64,000 bases of DNA, taken from the NCBI GenBank assembly GCA_013399855.1, contig VXAY01000172.1, positions 1,577,828 through 1,641,827 of the forward strand. The letters are read 5' to 3'. The position numbers and the translations under genes were made by a program. The notes beneath the pieces are model-generated. The model worked only from the letters and a program-made list of their open reading frames with translations. It was not told where the DNA came from and searched no databases. Source of the stretch: Oxyruncus cristatus. Its lineage: Eukaryota > Chordata > Aves > Passeriformes > Cotingidae. Below are positions 21,291 to 34,785 of the stretch, piece by piece (within the stretch, counting starts at the first letter, position 1; each line of letters starts with the position of its first letter).

Positions 21291-24200
21291 TCCCTACTTG
21301 ATTTTATAAATGTTTAGTCTCACTCTGTTAGATCCAGCCTCATACAAAAGCAATTCCTGTTTCACAACTGAAAGGAATAGCAACCAAACTTCTTTCTTTT
21401 CAATTTTCTGTACCCAGGCATGTGTCAGGGCCTTTTTTAATTATTTTTTCAAATGGAAGAGTATATTCAGATGGGGGATGAAAATGGAAAGGATGTGAAC
21501 AATAGTAGTCCTTGTGACTTTAATGTGAAGTTTAAGATTCATGATGGTAGGCATGTAATGTGATAGAAATATATATCATGGCCCTTCCACCCTTCCAGCA
21601 AAATGTATACTTTGTTCTGAAATAATTTGTTATTGCTAAGCTCAGAGATGCAGGCACTTGAACTGAGTGCTAAGTGGGTATTTCTTCAAAATAGGTGTTT
21701 GCTTTCCTTTACATTTTATATAATTTTATATCATTATGCTGTCAAGTGTCCTGTGGTATAAGTCTAACAAATTGGGTACAGACAAGGCTGTGCAATGTTG
21801 GAAGTAAATACCTCTGTCTCTCCTTTGTGCCTGAAGAAAAAAAGTCCCTTTTTCTCTCACCTATGTGCACAGAAGACCCATAGTTTTACTTTTAGATACT
21901 TCAGATTATACTTACAAGCAGTCTTAACACTTTTTTTCCCCCTGATTTTATAGTTCAAAAGATTTTAGTTTAGACTGCTCACTTGTTCACAAAAGTGTTA
22001 TGTGCACATCGTCTCAGGCACTGCAGAATAACTATTTTATTCACAGAATCCAGATTGTTTTAAGAATTTGGAAGGGATAGATGAGAATGTGACACAAGAC
22101 AGCCTATGAGACAGAGCTGACTCAAAAGCTACTGAGCACCCTCTGCAGCTGGGAGAGCTGTCACCAGGGCAAGGAGGGAGCATCTTGCAGTCTTCAGAGA
22201 CTGCTTTTTGCCATCGTTCTGACCTGTGGTGTCCTTCTTCTGTTATTGCTGATAGAAAGGATCTGTCTTTCTATAAGGAGGAACCAAATGTTTGAAAATT
22301 AAAAGGCTGCACACAAAACTTTCAGCAGAGAGGAAGCCCTCAGGTTTCTTATAAAGTAATTATATGGTTACCTAAATGGTTTTATAAGTTTACCTCTTAA
22401 ATAAAATACCACCTCAGGGAAGAGTTTGGTTTATTTTACTGCTTCATAAATAACAAGTATGTTTATTTTAGTTAGATCACACATATAACAACACCTCTGA
22501 TTGTTGTCTTTCCCTGTAACATAATATGTTCAATATTAAAAATATCCAAATATTTTCTTCTTGATGACAGTGTAAACATTTCCTACTGACGTGCAATCTA
22601 CCATAAGGCATTTCCATAACTTCGATTCTTCTTAGCTTTGTTGTACCCTCATTACCAGTACTCAGACAGACAGTTGAAACATTGACTCAGAAAAGAATGC
22701 AGTGGTGGATTTTTAGCATTATTTGAGCAGTGCTGTCATAGACTGAGTAGATTTAGATATATAAAACTCTGGATTAACTGGTGATGCTATAACAGTGTAA
22801 ATAATAAATTTATTTACAAGTGTCAATATTAGAAAGATAGACATACATCCAAGTGGACAGTTGTTTATGTAAGTTAGGATATATAATACTTGCCATAATT
22901 TATATGCTAAAGAAAGTAGAAAAGAAATGGCTAAAGCAGTGAAACAACATGAGTGGGGCATGAGTTCATGTTTTGGATGAAGGAATTTTGGGTTTTGCTG
23001 GCTATTGCTATAATTTTTGGCATGCCAAAACTAAATAACCTAATTTTCTCTTCTGAGAAATTGTCCTAGTCCTGTTCAATTTCCAGGGTTGTAATGGGAC
23101 TAAAGGAAGTGACAGTTATAAAGTGATATAAATTCTTTACAGCAAAGCTCATATGAAAGGATCTTCCTTTCCACAACAAGTGATTGTAGCAGACCAAAAG
23201 AGACAGTTGGGCTTCCACCAGAGGAGGAACTTGTGCAAGGGAACAGCGGGTGACCATGCATGCCATGGCAATGATTTGGAAAACCCTGCTGAGAGAACCA
23301 ACGTCTGCGTGGCTTTGCTGCACAAGTCCAGGAATAGAAGAGAGAGTACAGTCAGGAAAGGGGCTGACCAGAGCAGGGTAGGAAACCATCTCTTCTTCCC
23401 TTTCTCTCATCTTCCTTGAGGTTTAAAACAATGGACCCCGTTCCATGTGCAACTCACTCTAATAAAGAAAACAAATGCTGAGCTAAATCTTTGCAAAAAT
23501 GATCAAAAATGCTGAAATGTTTTACTGTCATACTCAGAGCATTTTAAGGTTTAACTTTTTCAACTCTAAAAAATATTTTCTATGTTTTCTTACTGTAAAT
23601 TAACTCACATAGGATGATTCATTCTGAATGGAAAGAAGCAACTTCCATGGCAGAAACAGCTATGAATAGCAACTGCATTTTTCCTCAGCAGCTTGTGTGA
23701 ATTTCCTAGCTGGGAACATACCGATATCTGTGTAAACACACACTTCTGTCCATGCTTCATTTCCCAGCCGTAATATATCGTTAGTAAAGGTTTGGGGTTT
23801 TGTGCTTTGGGCTGGCCTGGCTAGGAGTGAGGAAAGGGAGGCTTACTCTGTGGTTTCACAATTGGCTAAGCCCATCTAACTGTGGGCTGACACTGAAAGC
23901 AGCGTTCCTGCTCTTCCCCACCGTGGGAGCAGGTTGCTTTGCAGCCAACTCCACGAGCTCACTCTGCTTTGATCTAGCAGTATCTGTGTTTTTTCAGGCA
24001 ATGGATTAAGCTGATAGCTCTCTGGTGGGGACAAAGCACTTTCCGATTTGGGAATCAGTAGAATCAATATTGGCCATGGCTTTGTTGTGTTCCGGAGGAA
24101 TGTAAACAGGCACCAAACCAGTCACAAAAACACAAGATTTCCTTCTTATCCTGGGCAGATTGGTTTTTATTGGTGGTGTAGACCTGAAGTCTCAGGACAA

Positions 24201-24649
24201 CTTTGTGAGTGTGTGTATTATTAAGATCAGAGATTTTACACCATAGAGGAAAATGTGGGAATTTCATTGAAAATTGCAAATTTGCAATCAGCACAGCTGA
24301 GGCCATACTCAACAAGTCAGGCACTATACAAAATGAACATGCCTGCTGTTTTGCAAAAAGCTCTCAGCTCCTTGCAGGATATATTGTGTCTGTCTTATAC
24401 GACACAGAAAAGCTACACTGAATTTATAGTATTTAGCAAAAGTGACCATCAATGCTTGCAAGTTATTATGACAAAATATTCCTTCTCATGACTCAATAGG
24501 GCCAAAAGTAAGGCAGATATTCAGAGAGAAGATGGGAAAATCTTGTTCTTCAGAGAGCAGATTACCACTTTGGTGAATCGAATTTGGTCTCTTGCCCTCG
24601 TAGTGAGCTGCTGGCAGTGGTGGGCATATTATGCACAGAACTTTCAAAG
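21291..24649. other. Unique AT-rich non-coding stretch
   Basis: Short frames at 22719-22961, 23066-23410 (minus, 114 codons) and 23153-23419 (plus, 88 codons) overlap each other and show no domain. No convincing repeat or RNA gene is seen. Confidence 0.55.
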
Positions 24650-24890
24650 GTGGTCACTGACAGTGTTTTCCTCAGATCTAAGCACCCAGTTCAAAATACC
24701 TGAGGTCTGACTTTCAGAAGTGCTGAGCTTTCAGAAAGGCAGCTGAGTCAATAGAAGTTGTGCCATGAAACTATAGCAAGCTATAAAATGTTAAGTTCTC
24801 AAAAAAGTCAGGTCTGAGTTGTACGGTTTTAGGCACTTAGCCACCCTTGGTTATTTCCATTTTTAAAACAGAAACAGTATTTTGCCTTAT
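24650..24890. repeat. Possible ancient sauropsid dispersed repeat
   Basis: Words such as CTGACTTTCAGAAGTGCTGA and a later TTTCCATTTTTAAAACAGAA resemble old dispersed repeats I associate with turtles, crocodilians and birds (TCTGATTTTCAGAGGTGCTGAGCA-type sequence, and a SINE-like TTTCCCCATCTGTAAAATG tail). Family and boundaries cannot be fixed by eye. Confidence 0.3.
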
Positions 24891-26142
24891 GTTAGTAAAT
24901 GCTGGAATATAAATTTAATCATCTCCATCAATCTCATAAAATATCCAGATTTTGTGACAATAAGCACAAGTGGTAATAATAATTCTCCATTTTTCTCAGA
25001 GCTTGACTAACATACGGTTAAAACCAGGGAGCATTTTTCCACATTGGATATTTATTTGCTGCACAAAGTATCCCAGTGTCTAGGAAGGCACTTGCAAAGA
25101 GTGGATGCCTAAGTGTGAGTGAAAGGATAACTCCATTTCATACCAACAAGAAATGGATGCTTTTTAAAATGAGAATGTAAGTATTTTTAACTGATACTTT
25201 CATAGTCTGTTGCTATTTACACAGCTGTGATTATAACAGATCACAGACTAACTGAGGTTGGCTTTATGTTCCAACTGTGTTGTAAGAGGTATGAATTATT
25301 TTTTTACTTATGTTTTACACTGGGAAAATCCTGTTTAAAAATATGTACATCCTATTAGTTGCTTAGTATCAAACTCCTATCACAGTACAGAATATCTAGG
25401 ACTTGGTGTAACAATACCACATGACCAGAGATGATGCTCAGTGATGACACTGGCTTCAGACATTCCTTCGTTGTCCTTGTTCCACTGGTGGCTGCCAGCT
25501 GCACCTCTGCACATGGAACCAATGTCCCCACTCTTAGTTACAACAGTTGTTGGTACAGATTCTCTGTGAGGTGAATCTGATCTAACCCACCTCAAAACAA
25601 AACAGAAACGGTGGGTTTTTTTCAGAAACAATTTCCTTGCTCATAGAAATTAAGCCCAAACTGTGCTCATGTTACCTGTATTTGAATAAAGGCTTTTCTT
25701 AACACCGATAGAGATTCACATTTTTAAATCAGTCTCTGTGTTGTAGGTAATTTATTTTTCATGCTGTTATGGAAAGTAGCTAGTGCTGGTATGTCGAAGT
25801 TATTCTTTTATTACTATGTATACTGCTGTCTGAACAGATTAGGTGGAATATTGCCTGTTTGCAATGGTACAAAATGGTACAAAATCAAAGCTCCAATTAA
25901 CTGGGAGCAAGAACTTTCCTGAATTTTTGAAGGGCTTCATAATTAGTAACTTATTTTCCTCTATTCCATTGACTCCCATATAATCAAAAGCAATTTTGAT
26001 TTTGCAAAGCACTGGTGCACACTGTAGAATTTTCTAAGCATGAAAGCTAAATACAAATGCCCTCCCCCAATTATTTTCCACATTCATTATGTTTGTGGCT
26101 GTTTCCTTCCAGCTGTCATTGTGAAACACTGTATAGATCTCT
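24891..26142. other. Unique non-coding stretch
   Basis: No gene is recognised. A small tandem duplication (AATGGTACAA repeated) occurs at about 25863-25884. An 83-codon minus frame at 25380-25631 has no domain. Confidence 0.55.
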
Positions 26143-26263
26143 CCTTGCCTTCCTTCCTTCCTTTCTCCCTTTCTCCCTTCCTCCCTTCCTTCCTTCCTTT
26201 CTTTCTTCCTTCCTCCCTTCCTTCCTTCCTTTCTCCCTTCCACATTCTCTCCCTCCCTTCTTT
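26143..26263. repeat. Polypyrimidine (CCTT/CCCTTT)n microsatellite tract
   Basis: About 120 bp on the plus strand is almost entirely C and T (interrupted by a G near the start and an A near the end), built from CCTT, CTTT and CCCTT units. The minus strand is therefore a purine tract. Such mirror-like tracts can adopt triplex structures. The Lys/Glu/Arg/Gly and Leu/Pro/Ser open frames across it are repeat artefacts. Confidence 0.9.
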
Positions 26264-27139
26264 CCATGAGATAAGCTCAGCTAAGTACTTGAGTATACAG
26301 TTTTGTGTTTGGAGTGCATATTTAATGATGTATTAAAATGTCTAATGAATTCTGACTGGTTTTAATTACCAATAAACAGTTTTTGTTCTTGTCATAGTTT
26401 ATTATCATGGGGATAAACATTAAGATACTTGTGAGGATATTCTTTTTTTTGCAAAGTAAAAGACAAATGAACTACCACTTTACTCATTGAAGTGAAAGAA
26501 ATTGCTGTAAAAATTATTATTGTGATTCATCTTGCTGAAAGTAAAACTGTTTTCCCTTCAAAATGAAATTTTAAATTTAGCAATCAGAAAAAACAACATC
26601 CTTTGAAGACTCAAAGGGACAACTTCAAGGATACAGTGTCAACCATGTGCAGATTTTTTGTATTGTCATGGATTGGCTGTGACTGGTTACAGGGTAAAAA
26701 AGTTCTTGTAGATTCTTTAAGTGTTTAAAGGAAACAGATAAAATACAGATGTTTCTTCACCATAAAATCAGTGACCATGCCTGGGTCATTAGTAGGGTCT
26801 GAATTTTTTAAATATACGCTCATGCACAAATCTCTGTTGCTTTAATGAACTGTATAAGTGGAAACAAATTTTGCAACAATAAGCTGTTCTGCCTGAATGA
26901 TTTAAATTCAGCAAATTCATAAATATTTAAAAATTGGGAGGTATGTGGGAACTCAAGCTCCTTCCTGTTGGTTGGACAAGCTGTGCCGGAGGAGCAGAGC
27001 TGATGGTAACCACTTGCGCTCAAACTTGACTCCAGCTGTCATTCCCTGGAGTTCTGTGAATTCATTTAAGGAATCTGGGTTCTGATTAAGGTATACAATC
27101 ATAACGAGCAGATGTACCATATTTTTGTATCAATAACAT
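26264..27139. other. Unique AT-rich non-coding stretch
   Basis: No feature is recognised; only short frames of no coding character are present. Confidence 0.5.
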
Positions 27140-27520
27140 AGTGGGGGGCAATGTTAGACCCAGTTTAACCAAGTCCCTCCGCTGAATTGGCTCAAAATGC
27201 TGAAACTGTGGAGGGTTTCTTCATCAAATCTGCACAATTAGGCTGTCGTCTTAGCAGCCGAGAGGCTAATTTCTGGCTTGATGCTGGCCAAAGTGTGGTT
27301 AACCTCACAGAACTGTAACATTCCAGCAAAAAGAATTCGTTTTTACCCACTGTTGCCACTAACCAAACACTAACATTTTACTCTGGAGAGCACAATATTA
27401 TTCAAGCCGTCTTGCAATACTTCAAATGTTTGTACCGTTACAAACTGATGACAAACTGATTCGTTCATTACATCTTAAATGTAACTGCCAAATAGTCTAT
27501 CCCCAACTTAAATCCTGTGT
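27140..27520. promoter_or_regulatory. Candidate conserved non-coding element
   Basis: This is a non-repetitive block with no coding frame, in which several transcription-factor-like words cluster (TGTGGTTAACC for RUNX-like/HNF1-like sites near 27293, AACATTCCAG, GGCTAATTTC, ACAAACTGAT repeated near 27440-27460). It lacks repeat signatures. Conservation is not testable here, so this is a low-confidence call. Confidence 0.2.
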
Positions 27521-30500
27521 TTTGAGGATAAGTTAAGCCAGACTGTGTATATAGGTAGACAGCCAGAAGCAAGCTCAAAATTCTGGCTTCATTCTGAGCA
27601 AAACCTGCTATTTTTTTAAAAAGATCTGTATGAAAGGAAAAATGTGTTTTCTGAATGACTATGGTCTTTCAGAGTGTCCAGAGATGCATCTCTGACCAAG
27701 GTTCTCAGAGCTCGTGTTGGAAGGGTACAGAATGGGCTGTCCTGGGAAATATTCTGGGAAAAGGCAATGCAGTTCCAAGAGGCACAAAAGGGACATTGAT
27801 TGTCTTCTTGTCTTCTTCTCAGAGGTGGTCTGTGATTTCTTTCCTTCTAGCCAATTTAGAAAATACCAAACCATATCTGGAGTTAATTTGTGTAGGCAAG
27901 GTAAAAGAACCCAAGCACTAGAAATACCTGAGCAGAGCAGGGATCACAGGGAAAGAAAAAGCCCATGTTATGTTTATCCTTTGTCTTCCATGCTGTTCTG
28001 TCGATAAAAAAGGAACAACAGACCTAGCAAAACAAAAGGGATGTCTTATTGGCAGTCCCTCAGAAGCCTTCTTCACTATTTTTCTGCAGCACACACACTA
28101 TCTTATATACCTCATTTATTTCCTGCTCTTGTAACAGGGAAATCAGTTTCTGTGGAACATATTTGATCTTTCAGTGGGAATGTTTTTCTATATTAGCTGA
28201 CCTTGCAAGACATTTCAAACATTTCATCTTTTCACCAAGGAAAAACAATTTCGTTTAGCAATTCTCAGAATTCTTTGAATTTTGCCCAGGAAACCACCAG
28301 GAAACGTATGATAAAATACACAGTTAAAACAGTGGAAAAAGCAAAGTACATCACACAGCCTAATATAACCTAGTATCAACAGAATATTCTATCCATGGAT
28401 AGTATGGTATACCCCTTTTTTTTCTCAGGGAGTTAGGCTCACTTTAGGCCAACCCACCTGTGATTTCACCTTTCACTAGATATCATATGAAACCACTTTA
28501 GCTTACTGTGTACAAAGTCAAATAGACTTGCCATTTCCTTAATAAAATTCATGTATTTATGTTTTAAAATTGTTCTGGATAAAGCTGAGACCCAGCAGAG
28601 TTTATACTCAAGAAGCTTGTATTCACAGTTCCCATTCAGGCACTCTCTGCTCTCTACTGCTGTTAACTTCTGTGATTACAGTCATCATGCTCTGCCAGGT
28701 TGTCCAACAAGCTGGAGAGTCATCCTGCTTAGGCCCTTTGGGAAGATTTTGTCTTAGCAAAGTGTCAAGCTCAAATCTGCTCCACTGAATCGAACAGCCA
28801 AACTCCTGGATTCGGGGTCTCTCTCAGCCATGAGAAACACAGCAACTGTCTTAGAAAATGTTTTCACTTCTTTGACACATAAAAGTTTTGCATCTTTTGG
28901 CTTTTTCTTTTATTCTTTACCTGAGAAGAAAATAAAAAGTGTGGTCAGGTGTCCCTCTGTATTAGGGCTGGCTAAACACCGAGCACACGTGCAGTTTTTC
29001 ACACTTGAACTTATGTGTTGGGGCCACATTAAGAGATCAGCAACAAGACACCGCTCAGACAAAATGTACTGCAGCATCTGAAGGCCAGCTGTTGATAAAC
29101 AGAGGCTGCAGGGTCATCCTCTGGGTTGTTCTAGCTCCCAGATGCAAACCGGGCCCAGACCTTCCTGGGCTGGAGCTGAGGGACTCCTGGACAACCACTG
29201 AACTGCTACTGCCACCTGTGAACCCTTCTCATTCTCTCTGAGGTATATGGTATGTGTTTTGTGGCTTTCAGCTGTGCAAGGGTTTGGTATGTAGTTTATA
29301 GGCTCACTTGAAGGTTGGAATTACTTGAGCTACAATCTAGTTATATGCTGTTTCTTTTATGTATCTTCCTTCAGGATCACGCCAGGTTTGTGACCACATG
29401 CTTTCCAGCTCTGTCACTTTATGTAAATAACAGCCAAACACAACCCATCTTAATGTGGGCAGAGGGGACAGGGCACACAGCAACCTTGGCACTGAGTGCC
29501 AGCCTGGATAACCCTCCATCCCCATGGCCCAGAATTTGACGGCTGCTTTGCTGAATGCCGCTCTGAGCTGAAGCATCTGCTTTGGCTGCACCAGCAGTGA
29601 AAGTTTTCACAGCTGCCAGACTGGGCTCCATTTACTCCTATTTTACATGCTTTTTAGGAGCTGGCTTAGCTTGCAACAGCACATAACTTTAACATTAGAC
29701 TTATGAAATGAATCTTTGATTCTTTGGAGCTCCATGTGTGTACTCTCCCCCCAGCAAGGAAGGAAGAGCTGAACAGGAAACCCAGGCTGACGGACAGTAT
29801 TACTGAGAAAGTAATATTAGTTGCGCTGTCTCCTTCATAATGTTTCTGAATGGAAGAAACAAATTATTGATATTCTCAACAGAAAACTGAAGCAAAGGAT
29901 ATGTCTCACATTATGTCATAATATCTCACATGATGTCTCACATTAAAAAATGGAGCTAAGCCATGCTTTCCCAAAGTCAGAGACTTTTGTACATGTTGTG
30001 CTCTGCTCAGAACAATTTACAGTTGCCAAACAGAATATGAACATAGTACTTAAATTTCTGTAGAGTAGAACTATCATGGTGAATACTATTGGTATTCATG
30101 GTGAATATATTACTTGTAAGTAATTTCAGAACTGTACAATTCTTGTTTCCAACGGTACAATCCTTCTACTTTTTGTGATAGTTACGTTACAATGGACACC
30201 AAAGATTCCATGACTAATCGTGCATTTAGCATCTGTTACCAATATCTCCATGTGAATTAATTAGCAAGGGCCTGAGAGTCCTCTGTTTGCAGTCTTCCAT
30301 GAAAGTAATACTGATTGGCACTGACATAGTATTAAATTGCTTCCCCTTCTAATATAGCCCTTTTTACAAAAGATTAGCTCTGCCACCTGTCCCCTTGGCT
30401 GGTGACTACTTTTCTCAAATATTCCTCTTCTGAGCTGAAACTTAATAAATACAAGTGCATTTTACCAATGTAATTGTTTATCAATGCTCAGAGCATTAAG

Positions 30501-32231
30501 ATCGTCCTAGCTGTTGTTGGTGTCTCACTCTCAGATTACTAGTCTCTTAAGGACAATTGATGTTAGAAAATACTTTCAGTCAGACATTAATGTTTCTGCC
30601 AGCCTATTTTGAATGCATCTCCTACACTGAAAATGCTTATTGTTTTATCTGTAGGGCAAAACCCAAAACATTCAGAGCTGAAGCTGCTTTGAGCAGATAC
30701 CTACAATCTCCTCATTTGTGGATGAGCCTGATTGCTCTGAATAGGTTCACATGTGAGTACTTGGGGTCCTGAATCTGATGTTCTGCAAACATCCTGTGAT
30801 ACTGATTTACTGCCTACTATAATAAATGCTGCTGCAATATATTCCCAGAAAATGAAAAAGGTCAAAACTTCAAACAAGGCACGTTCATTATCCATCCCAA
30901 CACCCTTTCCTCAAACTCCCTCCCAGCTGAAATCTGTAGGTGACTTTCAGCAAATATTTTTGGAAGTATTCCTTTACCTCTAATCAGATGGTAAAAGTGT
31001 TTGTTTTATTTAATCATGGTTGTGAAACTGAGACTTTTTTTTTTTTATCTTCCTTTTTTCATAAAGAGCTTTTTGATTTGCCTCCTCTTTTCAGGAAATT
31101 TGGCTTGTGATGAAAAGACCAAATGGACCCCACTTAAAACGTTCAGAACACGGTGGAGAAGCTGCTGATTAACCGCTACTCAGCATATATCCAGAAATCA
31201 TGCTAATTTAGGCATGTGCTGTTACCTACTCTGTGTAAGAGCCGTGAGTAATCTCAGTAGCGGGAAGAGAAGTCACTGTGGTCACATAACTGAAAATATG
31301 GAGCTCAGGAGGAAGACCATTTATCTTTGAAAGGACTGAACTCTGGGAGCTGCTTTTGAGGAAGGGGAGGTCACAGTCCTGAATGAAGTCTAGGAGGAGA
31401 ACAAGGTTGGAGAGAGCTGTTAACATGAAAAGTCTACCTCCTGAGTGCTCTCTGCAGGAGGCACCTGGTTTGGGGTCCCAGCTGAGTTGCTGCTTAATAG
31501 CTCGTCTGGGTGCCAAAAAGCTGTTTCATGACATTCTTGGCTTAAACACTGCAAAAGCAGTGGAACATTTTTGCTAAACAGAGCCTTTAGTCTTTAAATC
31601 ATTGCTCTCTGGATGAAAACCCAAGAAAATTGAGAGCAATGTCAAAATGCTAAAACTTTAGTGTTCAGTCAGACACAGTTTGTCCTCAATCTCAATGGCT
31701 GGCTCCAAAGTTTCCTGATGTATATGTTAGCAAATAGTTGCCCTTTTGTATGAGTAGTAATCGGCCGTGTCCTCTGAGCACCACGGATGAGCTCGTGTTC
31801 CATCAAGCGCACCTCCAAAAACTACTTTAGGCTCAGCTAATGAATCTTGTGTTACTTCTAACATTAATACTTGGGAGATTTAAAAACATTCACTAAATGG
31901 AACTTGCCCAATCTGCAGCTGGAAAAACCAGGACATATTATTCTTCTGGAAAAGTAATAAAAACTTGGACACTTTTCAGCTATATTTCTGTGCAGCATGG
32001 ATCAACTGTTCTGTGCTCAGTTAAGAATTCTAGAAATGCTCATGAAGTCATTCCTGATAAGAGGAGCATAAACTACTTATTTTGCTAAACAACTGTATTG
32101 CTCACAGGCCAGTTCAATGTCCTGTGATTTATTGAATGTATGTGTTCAAGACACTTTCAAATGGTAAATCTTTTTTTTCCATTTTCCTTTATAATTTTTT
32201 TCTCATTCCTTCTGAATTCTCTGACTATAAG
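27521..32231. other. Unique non-coding stretch
   Basis: No gene is recognised. Short direct duplications occur at 29898-29946 (ATGTCTCACATT and variants, about three times) and at 30074-30112 (TCATGGTGAAT twice). GC-richer patches at 29000-29230 and 29440-29640 have short overlapping frames on both strands without domains. A 96-codon minus frame at 31226-31516 is also unsupported. Confidence 0.5.
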
Positions 32232-32385
32232 ATTCAGTGCATTCAATGATGAGCACAGAGGAGAAGTGTGTTTTGGTCCTGTGGGAGAGAACAAGAAATG
32301 TACATACAGCATTAGATCATTTTATAAATTAACCAGACAGACAGAAATTGCTTCCCAGGATGACCCATATCAGGAAGACACTGAA
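32232..32385 (+). CDS. Possible exon A of an unrecognised plus-strand gene
   Basis: A long pyrimidine-rich tract (about 32168-32222) leads to CTATAAG, after which a 154-nt segment is open, encoding 51 full codons from FSAFNDEHRG to SQDDPYQEDTE. It ends at GAA followed by GTAAGG, a fair donor with a non-consensus last exon base. The peptide is hydrophilic with two cysteines and is not low-complexity. Outgoing phase is 0, matching the next candidate exon at 32620-32692. I recognise no family. The adjacent 3' sequence stays open for only a few more codons. Chance remains the simplest alternative. Confidence 0.18.
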
Positions 32386-32619
32386 GTAAGGTTTTCAAGC
32401 TACATCTCTTCTTAACAGAATTTTGTCTATTGTGTTCGTATCTTCTATATTTTTTCACACTGAAGTTGTATTCATAGAAGAGAAACTGTACAACAGTATT
32501 TTAACAATTTCATATTGATTTGTGGGTTAAAAAGTTGTAATTAGTCAGACAAAATGTGTTATCAATTTAGCTTTATTTCCCAGCTGTACTCTCCTGTCAT
32601 TTTTAATTATTATTTTCAG

Positions 32620-32692
32620 GATCCTGATCATGATGTCATCCCCCTATATTTCCCGAAAGCTCCCCAGTGTTCATTCCAAATGATTAATGAAG
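32620..32692 (+). CDS. Possible exon B paired with 32232-32385
   Basis: It is preceded by a T-rich tract ending TATTTTCAG, a strong acceptor, and followed by GTATGA after AAG. The 73-nt segment reads on in the same frame as exon A (phase 0 in, phase 1 out), giving 24 codons beginning DPDHDVIPLYFPKAPQCSFQ. The implied intron (32386-32619, 234 nt, GT-AG) contains stops in frame, which fits removal. No homologue is recognised and no exon C was found. Confidence 0.18.
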
Positions 32693-34785
32693 GTATGAAA
32701 GCTATGAGTGCTTCCAAATCAAATATAAGGGTGTATAAAGGTAGGCAGTGCATGGGAAAAGATGATTAAAATAAAGAATTGTGTGTTTCCTTGAAATTCA
32801 CCAGCCCATTGATATGCAGCCGTTCAGATCTCAGTGGAACTTTTGTGCAAGCCACTGAATACTTTTTCTATGGGGGAAAAATCACTAGACAAACTTGACT
32901 GTTAGACCTATTTGAATTTTGTTTTATGGCTGTGGGTTTCGCATACTTGTGACATTAAAAGGACAAAAATGGTCTCTGTGCTAAAGTGATAGATCTGGCA
33001 AACCCATACATCAATTGTCTTGAAAAGTGTGGTTCTTGAGACTTATTTAATTTAGAACATTGGTTTTTAATGAAGAAAATTTAATAAATTGATATTCTGA
33101 ATTCTTGGCTTGCATTAGAAAGCTAAAAGGTAAGCTATTGCAATGCTAGGTATTAATAAGCACTCAGGAGTCAGATTTGTCAGGAGAGAAAGTGCAGTGC
33201 TTTTTATTAACTGAATAAGCATTGTATTTAGCTGGGCTTTGCCAAGGCCTCTGGAAATGTCTAACTCATGTGGAAGCAGGCTCAGATGCTTAACTACTAA
33301 GTAGCGTAGTGTTTTCCATTCTAATACAGCATCATTTTAAAGGAGTCATTCCCACTCTAAACTTCATGTCTGTCTCCTCAGTGTATGAACTTCAAATGAA
33401 GCAAAGTTTTTTAAGTAACAATAAGAACGGAAAATCTGAAAAAATTATTCCTTTAGCAGGTTGCTAAAGAAACATCAGATTGTTCCACAATTTCTATCAA
33501 ACACAGCAGAGAATTATTCTTTATGAAATGTATACTTTTCATAATAAGAGTTTATATGCCATTTTATTCATATAACACAGTGTTCATCAACAGGGTCAGC
33601 AAAGACAGAGTCCAGAAAAAGCCTCAAGGGTTAAAAGCATCATATTTATAGAACCAGAGGGTCTAAGTCCAAAACTATCATTCAAAAGGGCCTGTTCAGC
33701 TGCTATCTAGCAAAGCACATTTGGTTCTGTATGTTTCTGGGGAGGGATTAATCAGAACATACTGATACCTACATTGCGAATAACTACACCCAAGCCAGAT
33801 TGTCTTCAGTCAGTGGAAAGAAATGAAGTTTTTCAGATCATGATCCACTTCCTAAAGTAGGTGCTAAAAGAGGTAAATGATACTATGAAAAAAACTGATG
33901 AAATCAGGGAGATACAGATGATAATTTATTATCTTGAAGTACTGAATGCCTAAGAATGTCTATTTTTCTGCAATAGCCTTTAAGGGTCTCAAGGCATTAA
34001 TTCTTTTGGTAAAAATAACAGTTGTCCCTAGAATTTTGTGCAGTTCTCAATTGGCCTGCTTTGACCAGCTAAGAAATGGTGTCCCCAATCACTCCAGATG
34101 GCATCCTGAATACAGTTTTTGTTCTATTAAAATCTCTTGGGGACCTTTAACTTTTAGGTATTTCCAGAGTCTTATGCAGCAAAAATTATCTAGTCCCTCA
34201 CGAAAACGTCAGTGGTCACTTTCTCTTGAGATGGTTATGATGATGGTATGAGGTATTTGTGTTTGAATGCTGTGATGACATTTCTTGCCCAGAACAGGTA
34301 ACACATGACTTTTATGCTTTCCTCAGAGGTTCAAACCCACATGTTTTCACTTCTAAGTGTGTTTGACCAGTAAGCTGCGGGAGTGGCATACAGTTTTCTT
34401 AATGATATTAAGTGTTTTTATCAAAACTAAGAAATTAGAGAGTTGATGCTCCAGAGATGTGAAAGGAACCTCTTTAGCCTGTTGCTCAGGTTACTTAGAC
34501 AGCAGGATGAACTTAGCTTCCATTTCAAAAAAATGTTTCTGATTTTCATGGTATCAAAATGCACAAATAGGTACTGGGGCAGAGACTACCCCTTCAAGGT
34601 GAATTTCCTAACCAGAGTTGTTTTCTGTGGGAATACTTTTGATTGTTTCTTAAATACTACTGTGAGAGTCAATGGTAAAACAGAGGTGCAAGCTCTTTTC
34701 TTTTAGATGCAGCTACCACCTGGTTATTGAGGCTGAAAGATGCATTTGTCGTGCATTATTTAGGAATAATGTTTGCTGGGTTAGC
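32693..34785. other. Unique AT-rich non-coding stretch
   Basis: A 101-codon plus frame (33946-34251) and an 87-codon frame (34443-34706) have no recognisable domain. No repeat family is identified. Confidence 0.5.

Noticed and set aside
26034..26336. Lys/Glu/Arg/Gly-rich and Leu/Pro/Ser-rich frames
   Set aside because: Direct translation of the CCTT pyrimidine tract.
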